Of a stretch of DNA of 64,000 nt, positions 34,743-46,400 are shown piece after piece. Made by a program: the position numbers and the translations under genes. Origin of the DNA: Astropecten irregularis (Eukaryota > Echinodermata > Asteroidea > Paxillosida > Astropectinidae); NCBI GenBank assembly GCA_963971285.1, contig OZ020244.1, forward strand, positions 8,618,001-8,682,000, read 5' to 3'. The notes under the pieces were generated by a model. It saw only the letters and a program-made list of their open reading frames with translations. It made no database searches and was not told the origin of the DNA. Position 1 is the first letter of the stretch. Every line of letters starts with the position of its first letter.

Positions 34743-35090
34743 TTCACTATTATTATTCTTTATCGTCCAGATTTTGTTTATTGTTTATCTCTTCTTAGCT
34801 CCTTCCGATCAGCTTAGATGAGGTATCTCTGAAAGCTTATCAGCTAAGGATCATTCTGACACAGAGTTGTACAAATTCTTAATTAATTAGCCAAGTTACA
34901 TTCATTTGAATATTTAATTAGTAAATTTTGTTCGCAGCGTATCTCGAGAACGACAAATGCTACGGACATGATTCTTTTTGCAAAAGCTTGGTTATATCAT
35001 GTAGTTGTGCATGCTGGCACGATAATGACCGTGACGTCATCATGACGTCATCAAAAAAGCTGATTTTTAGTTAGCAGTATATCTCAAGAA

Positions 35091-38000
35091 AGGACATGAG
35101 GAATGCAAAACAGAAATCCATGCCGGATCGGCCGAGGCCCGGACAAACAACGGTCGCGCGTCCCACTGACCCCCAGGGTGGGCGTGTTAAGCGGGCTACT
35201 GGAGGAAAAACCAATCCTACCATCAAACTCCAAGCAGAGGACACTATAGTAGGAACATGGAATATCCGTACCCTACATGCGTGCGGTAAACTGAAAGAAC
35301 TTACCCATGAACTATCAAGATATAGGTGGGATGTGATCGGATTGGCTGAAGTCCGTTGGACCGGATTTGGGGAGACGACCACCGACGAGGGTCACAAGCT
35401 GTGTTTCTCCGGCGACGACAAGCAACATAAGTACGGCGTCGCTTTCCTTGTCAGAAAAGAAATTTCGTCCTGTGTCATCAGTTGCACCCCCATCTCCAAC
35501 AGAATGATCTCCATCAGGATTGCGGCTAGGCCGCTCAACATCACCATCATGCAGGTCTACGCTCCCACCTCGGATCACGATGACGAGGAGGTTGAAGCGT
35601 TTTACCATGAACTAGAAGAGGCACTTAGCAAGGTCTCAAAAAAGAAAGACTTCATCATCGTTCAAGGGGACTGGAATGCGAAGGTCGGCTCCGATGCCTA
35701 CCAGAGCTGGGCAGGAACTGCAGGAAAGTTTGGCATTGGTGAAACCAACGACCGAGGGACGCGACTCCTTGAGTTCGCGAAGAAACATCGACTGACCATC
35801 GCCAACACCCTTCATCCTCACAAACTCTCTCGCACAACCACACGGCACTCCCCTGGCGGTAGATACCACAACCAGATTGACTTCATTCTAACCCCCCAAC
35901 GCTTCAAGTCCAGTATCAATAAAGCAAACACAAGAAGCTTTCCCGGAGCAGACGTTGGCAGCGACCATGACTTGGTCATGACGACTATCAAGTTGAAGCT
36001 GAAAGCAAACCGACAACACAGGAGCCCCCGCATCCGCTTCGACCTCGATAAACTCAATGACCCTGATGTAGCCACAGCTTTTCAGGCCCAGGTCGGAGGC
36101 AGATTTGCGGTGCTCAACACCATCGACAGGGACCTAGACACGCTTGCCAATGACATAAAAGACGTCTTGATCACAGCAGCAGATGAAACCCTTGGCAGGC
36201 AAAGGAAGAAGTTGAAACCCTGGGTTACAGATGAGGTTCTTGCGCTCTGTGACGAAAGAAGAGCCCTGAAGGCAGAGCGGCATATGAACGAGGAGGCTCG
36301 AAAGAAACATCAAATGAAGAACAGAGAAGTAAGGAAGAAAATGAAGCAGGCCAGAGAAGACTGGATAGATGACCAATGTAACAACATCGACAGAGACATG
36401 CGCTTTGGAAGCAGCAAACGAGCATACGACACACTCAAAGCCTTGACCAGAACTCACCAGTCAAGAACAAATGCAATTGAGAGCAAAGACGGCCAGCTCC
36501 TGACAGACGGCCAGGAGGTCCTCGCAAGGTGGACGGAGTACTGTGATAGCCTGTACAACTATGAACTGCATCCTGACTACACCATCCTGCAGGACACGCC
36601 GACCCCCTCCACCCCCGACCAAGACGACAGTCCACCTGTTCTCAAAGAAGAGGTCGAGGAAGCAATACGGTCTATGAAATCAGGAAAATCCCCAGGTGTA
36701 GACAACATCCCCGCCGAGCTACTGAAGCATGGTGGCGAGGGGGTAGTGACAGCCCTCACAGCACTCTGCCAGAAAATCTGGGACCAATCGAAGTGGCCCG
36801 CGGAGTGGACCAAATCGCTAGTCATCCCCCTGCCCAAGAAAGGGAACCTTCGCCAGTGTCAGAACTACAGGACCATCAGCCTGATTAGCCATCCCAGCAA
36901 GGTCATGCTCAAAGTGATCCTCAACAGGCTGAAGTCCAAGGCAGAAGAACTTCTAGCCGAAGAACAGGCGGGCTTCAGACCAGGTAGGAGCACCACAGAG
37001 CAGATTTTCAACTGCCGTATCATTATAGAAAAACACCTACAGCACCAGAGGCACCTTTACCACAACTTCATCGACTTCAAGAAGGCATTCGACCGGGTGT
37101 GGCACGACGGTTTATGGACCGTGCTAAGAGGCTTTGGGATCGATGAGAACCTGGTACAGGTCATCCAGGCACTGTACGGGGATACAAGTAGTGCAGTACT
37201 CCTCAACAATATCATCGGCACTCCTTTCCGTACGACTGTCGGCGTGAGACAAGGCTGCCTTCTCTCCCCAACACTTTTCAATCTGTTTCTAGAGAGAATC
37301 ATGACTGAAACTCTCCAAGACCACCACAGTTCCATCTCAATTGGTGGCAGACCTCTTTCCAATCTTAGGTTTGCCGACGACATTGATTTAATGGCTGGCA
37401 GTAAAGACGAACTACAGTCGCTAACTAACAGATTGGTCGACCGAGCAGGAGCCTACGGCATGGAGATCAGCACAGAGAAGTCCAAAGTCATGTCAAACAG
37501 CGCTACTAACATCGATGTCGGCATCACTATGAACGGGAAACAGCTGGAGGAAGTACACAGGTTTAAATATCTGGGTGCCTTAATTACCAACGATGGCACT
37601 TCCTCAGCCGAAATCCTTGTTAGGATCGCCACAGCATCAGCAGCAATGGCCAGGCTTTCCCGTGTGTGGAAGAGCAACATGAGCTTTGCTTCCAAATACA
37701 AGCTCTATAGATCCCTGGTTGTCTCCTCACTTCTCTATGGATGCGAGACCTGGACACTTCATGCCGAGACTGAGAGACGCATCCAGGCGTTCGAGTTCAG
37801 ATGCCTACGAAGACTTCTGCGCATCTCATACACAGAACATAAAACAAATCAACACGTGCGAAGTACAATCAACTCCATGGTAGGCCCTCAGGAGCCTCTG
37901 CTTGCAACAGTGAAGAGGAGGAAGCTGGTGTGGTATGGACATGTCACCCGTCACAACTGCCTGGCCAAGACCATCCTCCAAGGCACCCTGGAAGGCAGAC

Positions 38001-38176
38001 GCAGAAGAGGACGCCAACGCAAGACCTGGTCTGACAACATCAAAGACTGGACGTCCCTCTCCACGCCGGATCTCCTTCGGTCAGCCGCCAACAGAGACAT
38101 ATGGCAAGGAATAACTGTTGCAGCATCCCTCATGCCCCCCCCGACGACCACCCCGGTCATGGGATGAGTGAGAGTG
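35091..38176 (+). mobile_element. RTE-like LINE with 12-bp target-site duplication
   Basis: The insertion is bounded by ATATCTCAAGAA at 35079-35090 and 38177-38188, and the HINE repeat continues in register after it. The 3' tail after the stop codon is only 9 bp and forms a short TGAG-type repeat with the last codons. Very short 3' ends with a microsatellite tail are characteristic of RTE-clade elements. The 5' end lies only 5 bp before the ATG, so the 5' untranslated part is probably truncated although the ORF is complete. Confidence 0.85.
35096..38167 (+). CDS. LINE endonuclease-reverse transcriptase (1,023 aa)
   Basis: The protein nicks target DNA and copies the LINE RNA at the nick (target-primed reverse transcription). 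Residues about 48-300 form an apurinic-type endonuclease, with GTWNIRTL, the catalytic Glu in LAEVRWTG, VYAPT, GDWNAKVG, NQIDFIL and GSDHDLV. Residues about 520-800 form the reverse transcriptase, with SPGVDNIPAELL, NYRTISLIS, EEQAGFRPGRST, FIDFKKAFDRVW, VRQGCLLSPTLF and FADD as the metal-binding motif. The C-terminal part (YGCETWTL, KLVWYGHVTRH, GRRRRGRQRKTW, ending VMG) matches the usual end of RTE/BovB-like proteins, as far as I recall that family. No break is seen. Codon use is visibly GC-richer than the surrounding repeat. The domain calls are certain; the RTE clade assignment is likely but not tested. Confidence 0.92.
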   Translation: MRNAKQKSMPDRPRPGQTTVARPTDPQGGRVKRATGGKTNPTIKLQAEDTIVGTWNIRTLHACGKLKELTHELSRYRWDVIGLAEVRWTGFGETTTDEGHKLCFSGDDKQHKYGVAFLVRKEISSCVISCTPISNRMISIRIAARPLNITIMQVYAPTSDHDDEEVEAFYHELEEALSKVSKKKDFIIVQGDWNAKVGSDAYQSWAGTAGKFGIGETNDRGTRLLEFAKKHRLTIANTLHPHKLSRTTTRHSPGGRYHNQIDFILTPQRFKSSINKANTRSFPGADVGSDHDLVMTTIKLKLKANRQHRSPRIRFDLDKLNDPDVATAFQAQVGGRFAVLNTIDRDLDTLANDIKDVLITAADETLGRQRKKLKPWVTDEVLALCDERRALKAERHMNEEARKKHQMKNREVRKKMKQAREDWIDDQCNNIDRDMRFGSSKRAYDTLKALTRTHQSRTNAIESKDGQLLTDGQEVLARWTEYCDSLYNYELHPDYTILQDTPTPSTPDQDDSPPVLKEEVEEAIRSMKSGKSPGVDNIPAELLKHGGEGVVTALTALCQKIWDQSKWPAEWTKSLVIPLPKKGNLRQCQNYRTISLISHPSKVMLKVILNRLKSKAEELLAEEQAGFRPGRSTTEQIFNCRIIIEKHLQHQRHLYHNFIDFKKAFDRVWHDGLWTVLRGFGIDENLVQVIQALYGDTSSAVLLNNIIGTPFRTTVGVRQGCLLSPTLFNLFLERIMTETLQDHHSSISIGGRPLSNLRFADDIDLMAGSKDELQSLTNRLVDRAGAYGMEISTEKSKVMSNSATNIDVGITMNGKQLEEVHRFKYLGALITNDGTSSAEILVRIATASAAMARLSRVWKSNMSFASKYKLYRSLVVSSLLYGCETWTLHAETERRIQAFEFRCLRRLLRISYTEHKTNQHVRSTINSMVGPQEPLLATVKRRKLVWYGHVTRHNCLAKTILQGTLEGRRRRGRQRKTWSDNIKDWTSLSTPDLLRSAANRDIWQGITVAASLMPPPTTTPVMG

Positions 38177-39934
38177 ATATCTCAAGAACGGTATTAAAGT
38201 GCTACGGTAATGATTCTTTTTGGAAAAGCTTCGTAATATCATGTAGTTGTGCATGCTGCCACGAAATTTACCGTGACGTCATCATTACGTCATAAAAAAA
38301 GCTGATTTTTGGTTAGCAGTATATCTCAAGAACGGTAAGTGCTACGGTAATGATTCTTTTTGCAAAAGCTTTGTAATATCATGTGGTTGTGCATGTTGTC
38401 ACGAAATTGATAGTGACGTCATCGAAAAGGATGATTTTGAAAAAATGCTTTATTAAGTAGCCACGTAACAGTCATTTGAATATTTAATTAGATAATGTTG
38501 TTAGCAGTATATCTCGAGAACGGAAAGTGCTACGGTAATGATTCTTTTTGCAAAATCTTTGTGATATCATGTGGTCGTGCATGCTGTCACGAAATTTACC
38601 ATGACGTCATGATGACGTCATAAAAAGCTGATTTTAATGTTTGCAGCATATCTCGAGAACGACAAATGCTATGGTAATGATTCTTTTTGCAAAAGCTTTG
38701 TGATATCATGTGGTCGTGCATGCTGCTTTGCAAATGACAGTGACGTCATCATGACGTCACCAGAGCTTATAAAGCTGATCAAATAAGTCGGAACAGCTCC
38801 GTGTTCGTCCACGAACACTGAAATGTCTAGTTAGCTGTTCCGACATTTCCGATGTCGGAACAGGTTTTGTTTTTGTTCTGATTTTTAGCTGTTCCGACAT
38901 TGCCGATGTCGGAACAGGTATTGTTTTCGTTCGAATTTTACATTATTATTATTCCTTCGAAGTTTTTGCTCCCATAGCTTAGTGCATTAAGTTTGTTTAT
39001 TGCTTATCTCTTCATAGCTTCTTCTGATCAGCTTAGATGAGGTATCATATGAAAGCTTATAATTTAAGGATCATACTGACTCTGAGTTGTAAAAATTCTT
39101 CAATAACTAAGCAAGTGACAGCTCATTTGCATATTTAATTAGTAAATTTTGTTCGCAGCGTATCTCGAGAACGGCAAATGCTACGGAAATGATTTCTTTT
39201 GAAAAAGCTTAGTTATATCATGTTGTTGTGCATGTTGCCAGGAAGTTTAGTGTGACGTCATCATCACGTCATCAAAAATGCTGATTTTATTATTAGCAGC
39301 ATATCTCGAGAACGGTAAGTGCTACGGTAATGATTCTTTTTGTAAAAGCTTTGTTACATCATGTAGTTGTGCATGCTGCCCCGAAATTTACAGTGACGTC
39401 ATCATAACGTCATCAAAAAAAGGAATTTTTGGTTTATAGCAGTATATCTCGAGAACGGTAAGTGCTACGGTATTGGTTCTTTTTGTAAAAGCTTTGTTAG
39501 ACCCTGTAGATTAGCATGCTGTTTTGAAATTAACTGTGACGTCATTATGACGTCATCAAAAAGCATAATTTATGTTTCCAGCATACCTTGAGAATGACAA
39601 AAACTATGATTCTTTTCACAAAAGCTTTGTTAGAAACTTAATGCATGACACACACACTCTGCTTTGTAAATGAAATAAGGTCGTATACGTATAAGCATTT
39701 CCAGCCTCAGCAAGTGTTTATGTCGCACACCAATATTGTTTTATAGATGTACTGGTAGCTGTGACTTTGTTGCAGCTGCCGTATGAGAATTCCAGGAAGG
39801 CGATACATTATATACGATGGTTTTAGCCATACACGATGGTAAAATCTTTGGCAAAAATTTAACAATTACTGAATTAGGAAAATTCGTCTGTTGAAACCAT
39901 AATTAGGCTTTTCAGAATGATTCACAAAATGTTT

Positions 39935-41420
39935 TTTTGAGGTTACGAAATGTTTGCGACTTGACAAAATGTTTTCGGGTTGACGTAATGTTTGCGAGTT
40001 GATGTAATGTTTGCGAGTTGAGGCAATGTCTTAGAGTTGACGCAATGTTTGCGAGTTGAGGCAATGTTTTCGAGTTGACATAATGTTTGCGAGTTGGCGC
40101 AATGTTTTAGAGTTGACGTAATGTTTGCGAGCTGAGGCAATGTTTAGGAGTTGACGAAATGTTTGCGAGTTGACAAAGTGTTTTTCGGGTTGACGCAATG
40201 TTTGTGAGTTTATGGAATGTTTTTGAGTTGACGCAATGTTTGCGAGTTGGCGCAATGTTTTAGAGTTGACGCAATGTTTGCGAGTTGAGGCAATGTTTTC
40301 GAGTCGGCGCAATGTTTGCGAGTTGGGGCAATGTTTTAGAGTTGACGCAATGTTTGCGAGTTGACAATGTTTTCGAGTTGGCGCAATTAATGTTTGCGAG
40401 TTGACGTAATGTTTGCGAGTTGAGGCAATGTTTTAGAGTTGACGTAATGTTTGCGAGTTGAGGCAATGTTTTAGAGTTGACGCAATGTTTGCGAGTTGAC
40501 GCAATGTTTTCGAGTTGACGTAATGTTTGCGAGTTGACGTAATGTTTCTGAGAGTTCAATGTTTGCGAGTTGACGTAATGTTTTCAAGTTGACGTAATGT
40601 TTGCGAGTTGACGTAATGTTTCTGAGAGTTCAATGTTTGCGAGTTTACGCAATGTGTTTGAGTTGCCACAATGTTTTCAAGTTTATGTAATGTTCGTGAG
40701 CTGACACAAAGTTTTTGAGTTGACACAATGTTTGCGAGTTTATGTAATGTTTGCGAGTTGACGTAATGTTTCTGAGAGTTCAATGTTTGCGAGTTTACGC
40801 AATGTGTTTGAGTTGCCACAATGTTTTCAAGTTTATGTAATGTTCGTGAGCTGACACAAAGTTTTTGAGTTGACACAATGTTTGCGAGTTTATGTAATGT
40901 TTGCGAGTTGACGTAATGTTTCTGAGAGTTCAATGTTTGCGAGTTTACGCAATGTGTTTGAGTTGCCACAATGTTTTCAAGTTTATGTAATGTTCGTGAG
41001 CTGACACAAAGTTTTTGAGTTGACACAATGTTTGCGAGTTTATGTAATGTTTGCGAGTTTCTACGTACTATTTGCGAGTTGAGGCAATGTTTTAGAGTTG
41101 ACGCAATGTTTGCGAGTTGACGCAATGTTTTCGAGTTGACGTAATGTTTGCGAGTTGACGTAATGTTTCTGAGAGTTCAATGTTTGCAAGTTTACGCAAT
41201 GTGTTTGAGTTTTACTTGCCACAATGTTTTCAAGTTTATGTAATGTTTGCGAGTTTCTACGTACTGTTTGTGAGTTGACGCAATGTTTTCAAGTTAATGT
41301 AATGTTTGCGAGTTGATGCAATGTTTTCAAGTTTATGTAATGTTTGCAAATTTACACAATTGTTTGCGAGTTGACGCAATGTTTTAGAGGTGACACAACG
41401 TTTTTGAGTTGACGAAATAG
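39935..41420. repeat. 19-bp minisatellite with ~181-bp higher-order repeat
   Basis: This is the largest array of the 19-bp family, about 75 units. Its central part contains a higher-order block of about 181 bp (with TTTCTGAGAGTTCAATG, GTTCGTGAGCTGACACAAAG) present three times in near-identical form between about 40545 and 41060. That indicates recent block duplication. Confidence 0.88.
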
Positions 41421-42045
41421 TAAAGGCAAGCATATGGTCGCCAAAAAGTGCCAAAAATGCTATGTAAGAGGTAGGCCAGCAAGTACATGACCAGGCACTG
41501 TTGCCACGGTAACAATTTAGGTACGTGTGTATACAAGGGCATACAGACATGTATAGTAGGATATTGAAAGTACTGTAAAGTCTCAATTATTTTACGTGTG
41601 GAGGTTGTGTTATCAGGCTTAGTTTCATTACACCAGTTTCATATACTTTTTTGAGAGCGACCAGAGCTACGAACTTGATTCTTTTATCTGTTATATCATG
41701 TAGTTCTGTATGCTGCCACGAAAATGACTGTGACATTATTACGATATGTCATAAACTTCCTTCAAAATTTGGGTTTCGTATTAAAAGATACGTGATTGGG
41801 AGATTTTTTTTTCTACGGTTAATTCTAAAATGTCCGTGAATCAGAATTACTTGAATAAAAATCATTTGTCGGAGAATGTGACATTGAGACTGAAGTCACT
41901 GATAGAATTGCTACGTGAAACATTAAAAACTGGAACACACCATACAGCCCTTATACCTCAAAACAAAAGAATAATCTTCCGCTTTGTGTGACGTCTGGTG
42001 ACCATGGCTTGCGATACGAAGGTACACGTAGATCGTGGTCGATCG

Positions 42046-43086
42046 TAGTCTAGATTGATAGACTGTGTTATCGTACCCGCCACCACGAGAGGGCGTATCG
42101 TGGCAATCCGCTAGCGACGCACGAGTGCACGACTACTAACTTGACTTCGATAACACAGTCTAGACGATCTCTGAATTTTTACCGTATGCGCGCGCACCTA
42201 CTTTGCCTAATATATGACACTCGCCTGCATAATAACGCAAAACAATGCATATTCATGTATCTTATCCCCTGACTCCCCTCGCTGCCATAATACGTACGTA
42301 CGTAGGCCTACTGTATGCATGTACAGTACATGTACGTATACATTATGATTGTACCATGGAGGAAGGAAAAGGCCTAGTATTCGATTGTACAGAATGTACA
42401 CGTACATAATCAGTATATGGAGGAGGGTAGGGACATTACACATTGTTGAAGTACTGGGCCCAATTTTGTTCATGGAATCCGTTGCCGTTATCCAAAACTC
42501 AATTCGCTTACGGTAGCATACTTTTTTTGGTTACGGATAGCTTTCACAGGAGAGTTTTCTTTTTGGTAACGGTAAGCAAGGAATTTCTGCAAAATGCATA
42601 TACGACATCCCGTTAGCAGAAAATATTCACGGTTACCCTAGATTTAATTCTTCGCTAACCGAAAGTCTTGCTTACGCGTGAAATCTATTTGAATGTCAGA
42701 CAAGTCGACCGGTGAGACAACTCGACTTGAGACAGGTCGACCGGCTGTGTATGCACGCCGTGTATCGAAGCGATTCACGGCGTGCCCAATGGCTCAACGC
42801 GCGCTAAATAATGGTCCCGTCCACTGAGACAGGTGTAGCACTACTATACTCTGTCATGTTTACAACGTGTTGTGCTATACAGCGACAACTTTAAAATTAC
42901 TGTAGCCTGCTGGAAAATGACCGAACAGTCAGCCTGGCCGGGGACTTTGTATGAGGCTGCTGTACTGTCTAGACTGTGTTATCGAAGTCAAGTTAGTAGT
43001 CGTGCACTCGTGCGTCGCTAGCGGATTGCCACGATACGCCCTCTCGTGGTGGCGGGTACGATAACACAGTCTAGCAATCTAGACTA
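42046..43086. mobile_element. MULE-like foldback element, ~120-bp inverted ends, 9-bp TSD
   Basis: GGTCGATCG occurs at 42037-42045 and 43087-43095, and the HINE spacer module is restored if the interval is removed. The terminal inverted repeats, about 120 bp, differ at about one position near the tip (TAGTCTAGATTG start). Each arm itself contains a 106-bp palindrome-ended unit bounded by AGACTGTGTTATCG and its reverse complement, so the arms look like a smaller element fixed at both ends. The ~800-bp interior has no gene; it includes a GCACGCCGTG hairpin (about 42754-42786) and the 45-bp segment shared with 6006-6053. A 9-bp duplication points to the Mutator superfamily. Confidence 0.78.
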
Positions 43087-43421
43087 GGTCGATCGGAGCC
43101 GAGCACACCCAATAGCGCCACCAAGCATTTTAACGTTTTGAAAAAAGCTTAATTTTTTGTTTGCAGTATATCTCGAGAAGAACGACAAATGCTATGATAA
43201 TGATTCTTTTTGCATGAGTTCTGTTAGATCCTGAAGATGTGCATGCGGTAGTGAAATCAAATGTGATGTCACCATGACGTCATAAAAAGCTGAATTTTAT
43301 TCCATATCGTTAAGAATGTCTGATTGTCAGGAAACTTAATATGTGTGATGTCTGTGCTATATACTCCAATAATGTTTTAGTAATGATTTATAATTTAGAA
43401 TTAAATAATGTTTGGTAAATA

Positions 43422-46400
43422 TTTGAGAATTGTCGAGATATGCTGGTAAATTTTAGATCATGTAGTTGTGCATGCTGCCAAGAAATTTACCGTGACGTAA
43501 TCATGACGTCATCAAAAATGCTGATTTAATTATTAGCAGCATATTTCGAGAACGGTAAGTGCTACGGTAATGATTATTTGTGTAAAAGCTTTGTTTCATC
43601 ATGTAGTTGTGCATGCTGCCCCAAAATTTACAGTGACGTCATCATGAAGTCATCAAAAAGTAATTTTTAATTATCTAATAGTTAAACACGTGACAGCTCA
43701 TTTAAATGTTTAATTAGTCAATTTTGTTAGCAGCGTATCTCGAGAACGACAAAGGCTATGAATATGATTCTTTTTGTAAAAGCTTAGTTACATCATGTAG
43801 TTGTGCATGTTTCCAAGAAATTTACCATGACGTCATCATGACGTCATTAAAAAAAGGAAATTTTTGGTTAGCAGTATATCTCGAGAACGGTTAGTGATAC
43901 GGTAAAGGTTCTTTTTGTAAAAGCTTTGTAAGACCCTGTAGATGTGCATGCTGTTGTGAAATTAACTGTGACGTCATTATGACGTAAAAAAGGCATAATT
44001 TATGTTTGCAGCATATCTTGAGAATGACAAAAGCTCAGGTAATGATTCTTTTCACAAAAGCTTTGTTAGATGCACGCTGCTTTGTGAATGACCGTGACGT
44101 CATCATGACGTCATCGGAGCTTATAAAGCTGATCAAATAAGTCGGAACAGCTCCGTGTTCGTCCACGAACACTTAAATGTATAGTTATTATTATACTTTA
44201 TCACCCAATTTTGTTTATTGTTTATCTCTTCTTATCTTCTTCTGATCAGCTTAGATGAGGTATCATACGAAAGCGTATAAGCTGAAGTTAATCCTAAGAC
44301 TGAGTTTGTTAAAATTATTAATTAATTATGCACGTGACAGCTCATTTGCATATTTAATTAGTCAATTTTGTTAGCAGCGTATCTCGAGAACTACAAATGC
44401 TATGAAAATAATTCTTTTTCCAAAAGCTTTGTTACATCATGTAGTTGTGCATGCTGCCAAGACATTTACAGTGATGTCATCATGACGTCATCAAAAATGC
44501 TGATTTCTATTATTAGCAGCATATCTCGAGAACGGCAAATGCTACGGTAATGATTCTTTTTGTAAAAGCTTTATTACATCATGACGTTACGTCATCATGA
44601 CGTCACAACCGGAAGTTTAATTTTGACTCGAAATAACTCCAAAACGGATGGATTTGGGCATTTAAAACCTAACAGTCTAAAAAGATAGAGACAGGCTAGG
44701 GCTTTCAGAAAATATAGGTGATGACGTCATACGGAATACACAGCGCCCTCTACGGTTGATTAAAGATATACAGTGATTACGCAATCCGAAAATAAACAAC
44801 GGATTACTGCCAAATTTGGTAAGTGTAAAGCATTGGAACACCTCCTTATGTTCGTGAAGTTTGAATGTGATAACGTCATTCAACCGAAAGTTATGTGCTT
44901 TTAAAGGAAATATGACGTCATTATTAAAATACTATTTACTCGGTAACGGCATATGCTACGAAAATAACTCTTTTTCCAAAAGCTTTTTTACATCCTTTAG
45001 TTGTGCGTGCTGCAATGAAAATGCCCGCGACGTCATCATGACGTGATAAAACTGGCTGTTTTAAAGCCAGAGATCTAGGGCCCATAATGTATGTGCATGG
45101 CGCCATATGGTATGTGTGTGTACATCCACTGCATGTGGTGCATGCTCTTTACAGTTAATCCCCGAGTGAGCTGGGACTGGTTTATCTTAAGGGATCACGC
45201 CGGCTTCAAAGATCCAAAAATGAACAATGCATAGCACAATATAGTATAGCACAATATTTCTATGATATTTAATGAAGGTTTTTTGTGAAAAAAAATCAGA
45301 AATATGTCGTGTAGTTAAGGTTATAACACAAAAACACTATAAGGGCAAATTAGGTCAGGTACGTATAAGCCTTTCCAGCCTCAGCAAGTGTTGGGTTTTA
45401 GATGTACTGGTAGCTGTGACTTAGTTGCAGCTGCCGTATGAGAATTTCAGGAAGGCGATACATCACGTACGATGGTTTTAGCCGTACACGATGGTAAAAT
45501 CATCGGCAAAACTTTAACAATTACTGAATTAGGAAAATCCGTCTGTTGAAACCATAATTAGGCTTTTCAGAATGATTCACAAAATGTTTTTTGAGTTGAC
45601 GAAATGTTTGCGACTTGACAAAATGTTTTTCGGGTTGACGCAATGTTTGCAAGTTGACGTAATTGATGTTTGCGAGTTGGCGCAATTTGAGAATTGTCGA
45701 GATATGCTGGTAAATTTTAGATCATGTAGTTGTGCATGCTGCCAAGAAATTTACCGTGACGTAATCATGACGTCATCAAAAATGCTGATTTAATTATTAG
45801 CAGCATATTTCGAGAACGGTAAGTGCTACGGTAATGATTATTTGTGTAAAAGCTTTGTTTCATCATGTAGTTGTGCATGCTGCCCCAAAATTTACAGTGA
45901 CGTCATCATGAAGTCATCAAAAAGTAATTTTTAATTATCTAATAGTTAAACACGTGACAGCTCATTTAAATGTTTAATTAGTCAATTTTGTTAGCAGCGT
46001 ATCTCGAGAACGACAAAGGCTATGAATATGATTCTTTTTGTAAAAGCTTAGTTACATCATGTAGTTGTGCATGTTTCCAAGAAATTTACCATGACGTCAT
46101 CATGACGTCATTAAAAAAAGGAAATTTTTGGTTAGCAGTATATCTCGAGAACGGTTAGTGATACGGTAAAGGTTCTTTTTGTAAAAGCTTTGTAAGACCC
46201 TGTAGATGTGCATGCTGTTGTGAAATTAACTGTGACGTCATTATGACGTAAAAAAGGCATAATTTATGTTTGCAGCATATCTTGAGAATGACAAAAGCTC
46301 AGGTAATGATTCTTTTCACAAAAGCTTTGTTAGATGCACGCTGCTTTGTGAATGACCGTGACGTCATCATGACGTCATCGGAGCTTATAAAGCTGATCAA

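Larger units (their letters stand above)
34743..38830 (+). mobile_element. HINE unit split by a LINE insertion
   Basis: The 5' body starts after CTAG with a short TTATTATT run. Core repeats lead to 35090, where the LINE begins, and resume at 38177 in the same repeat word (ATATCTCAAGAA). Three more core repeats and the 3' hairpin with CTAG (38827-38830) complete the unit. The CTAG is followed by TT and then directly by the AGCTGTTCC hairpin of the next unit, a clean head-to-tail junction. Confidence 0.82.
38831..44184 (+). mobile_element. HINE unit, long form, with nested MULE-like foldback element
   Basis: Two 5' hairpin modules of different subtypes start at 38833 and 38887. Core repeats, the conserved module (about 39675-39900), the largest 19-bp minisatellite (39935-41420), the spacer module interrupted at 42046-43086, and core repeats follow. 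The 3' hairpin ends in ATAG (44181-44184) instead of CTAG. Confidence 0.82.
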
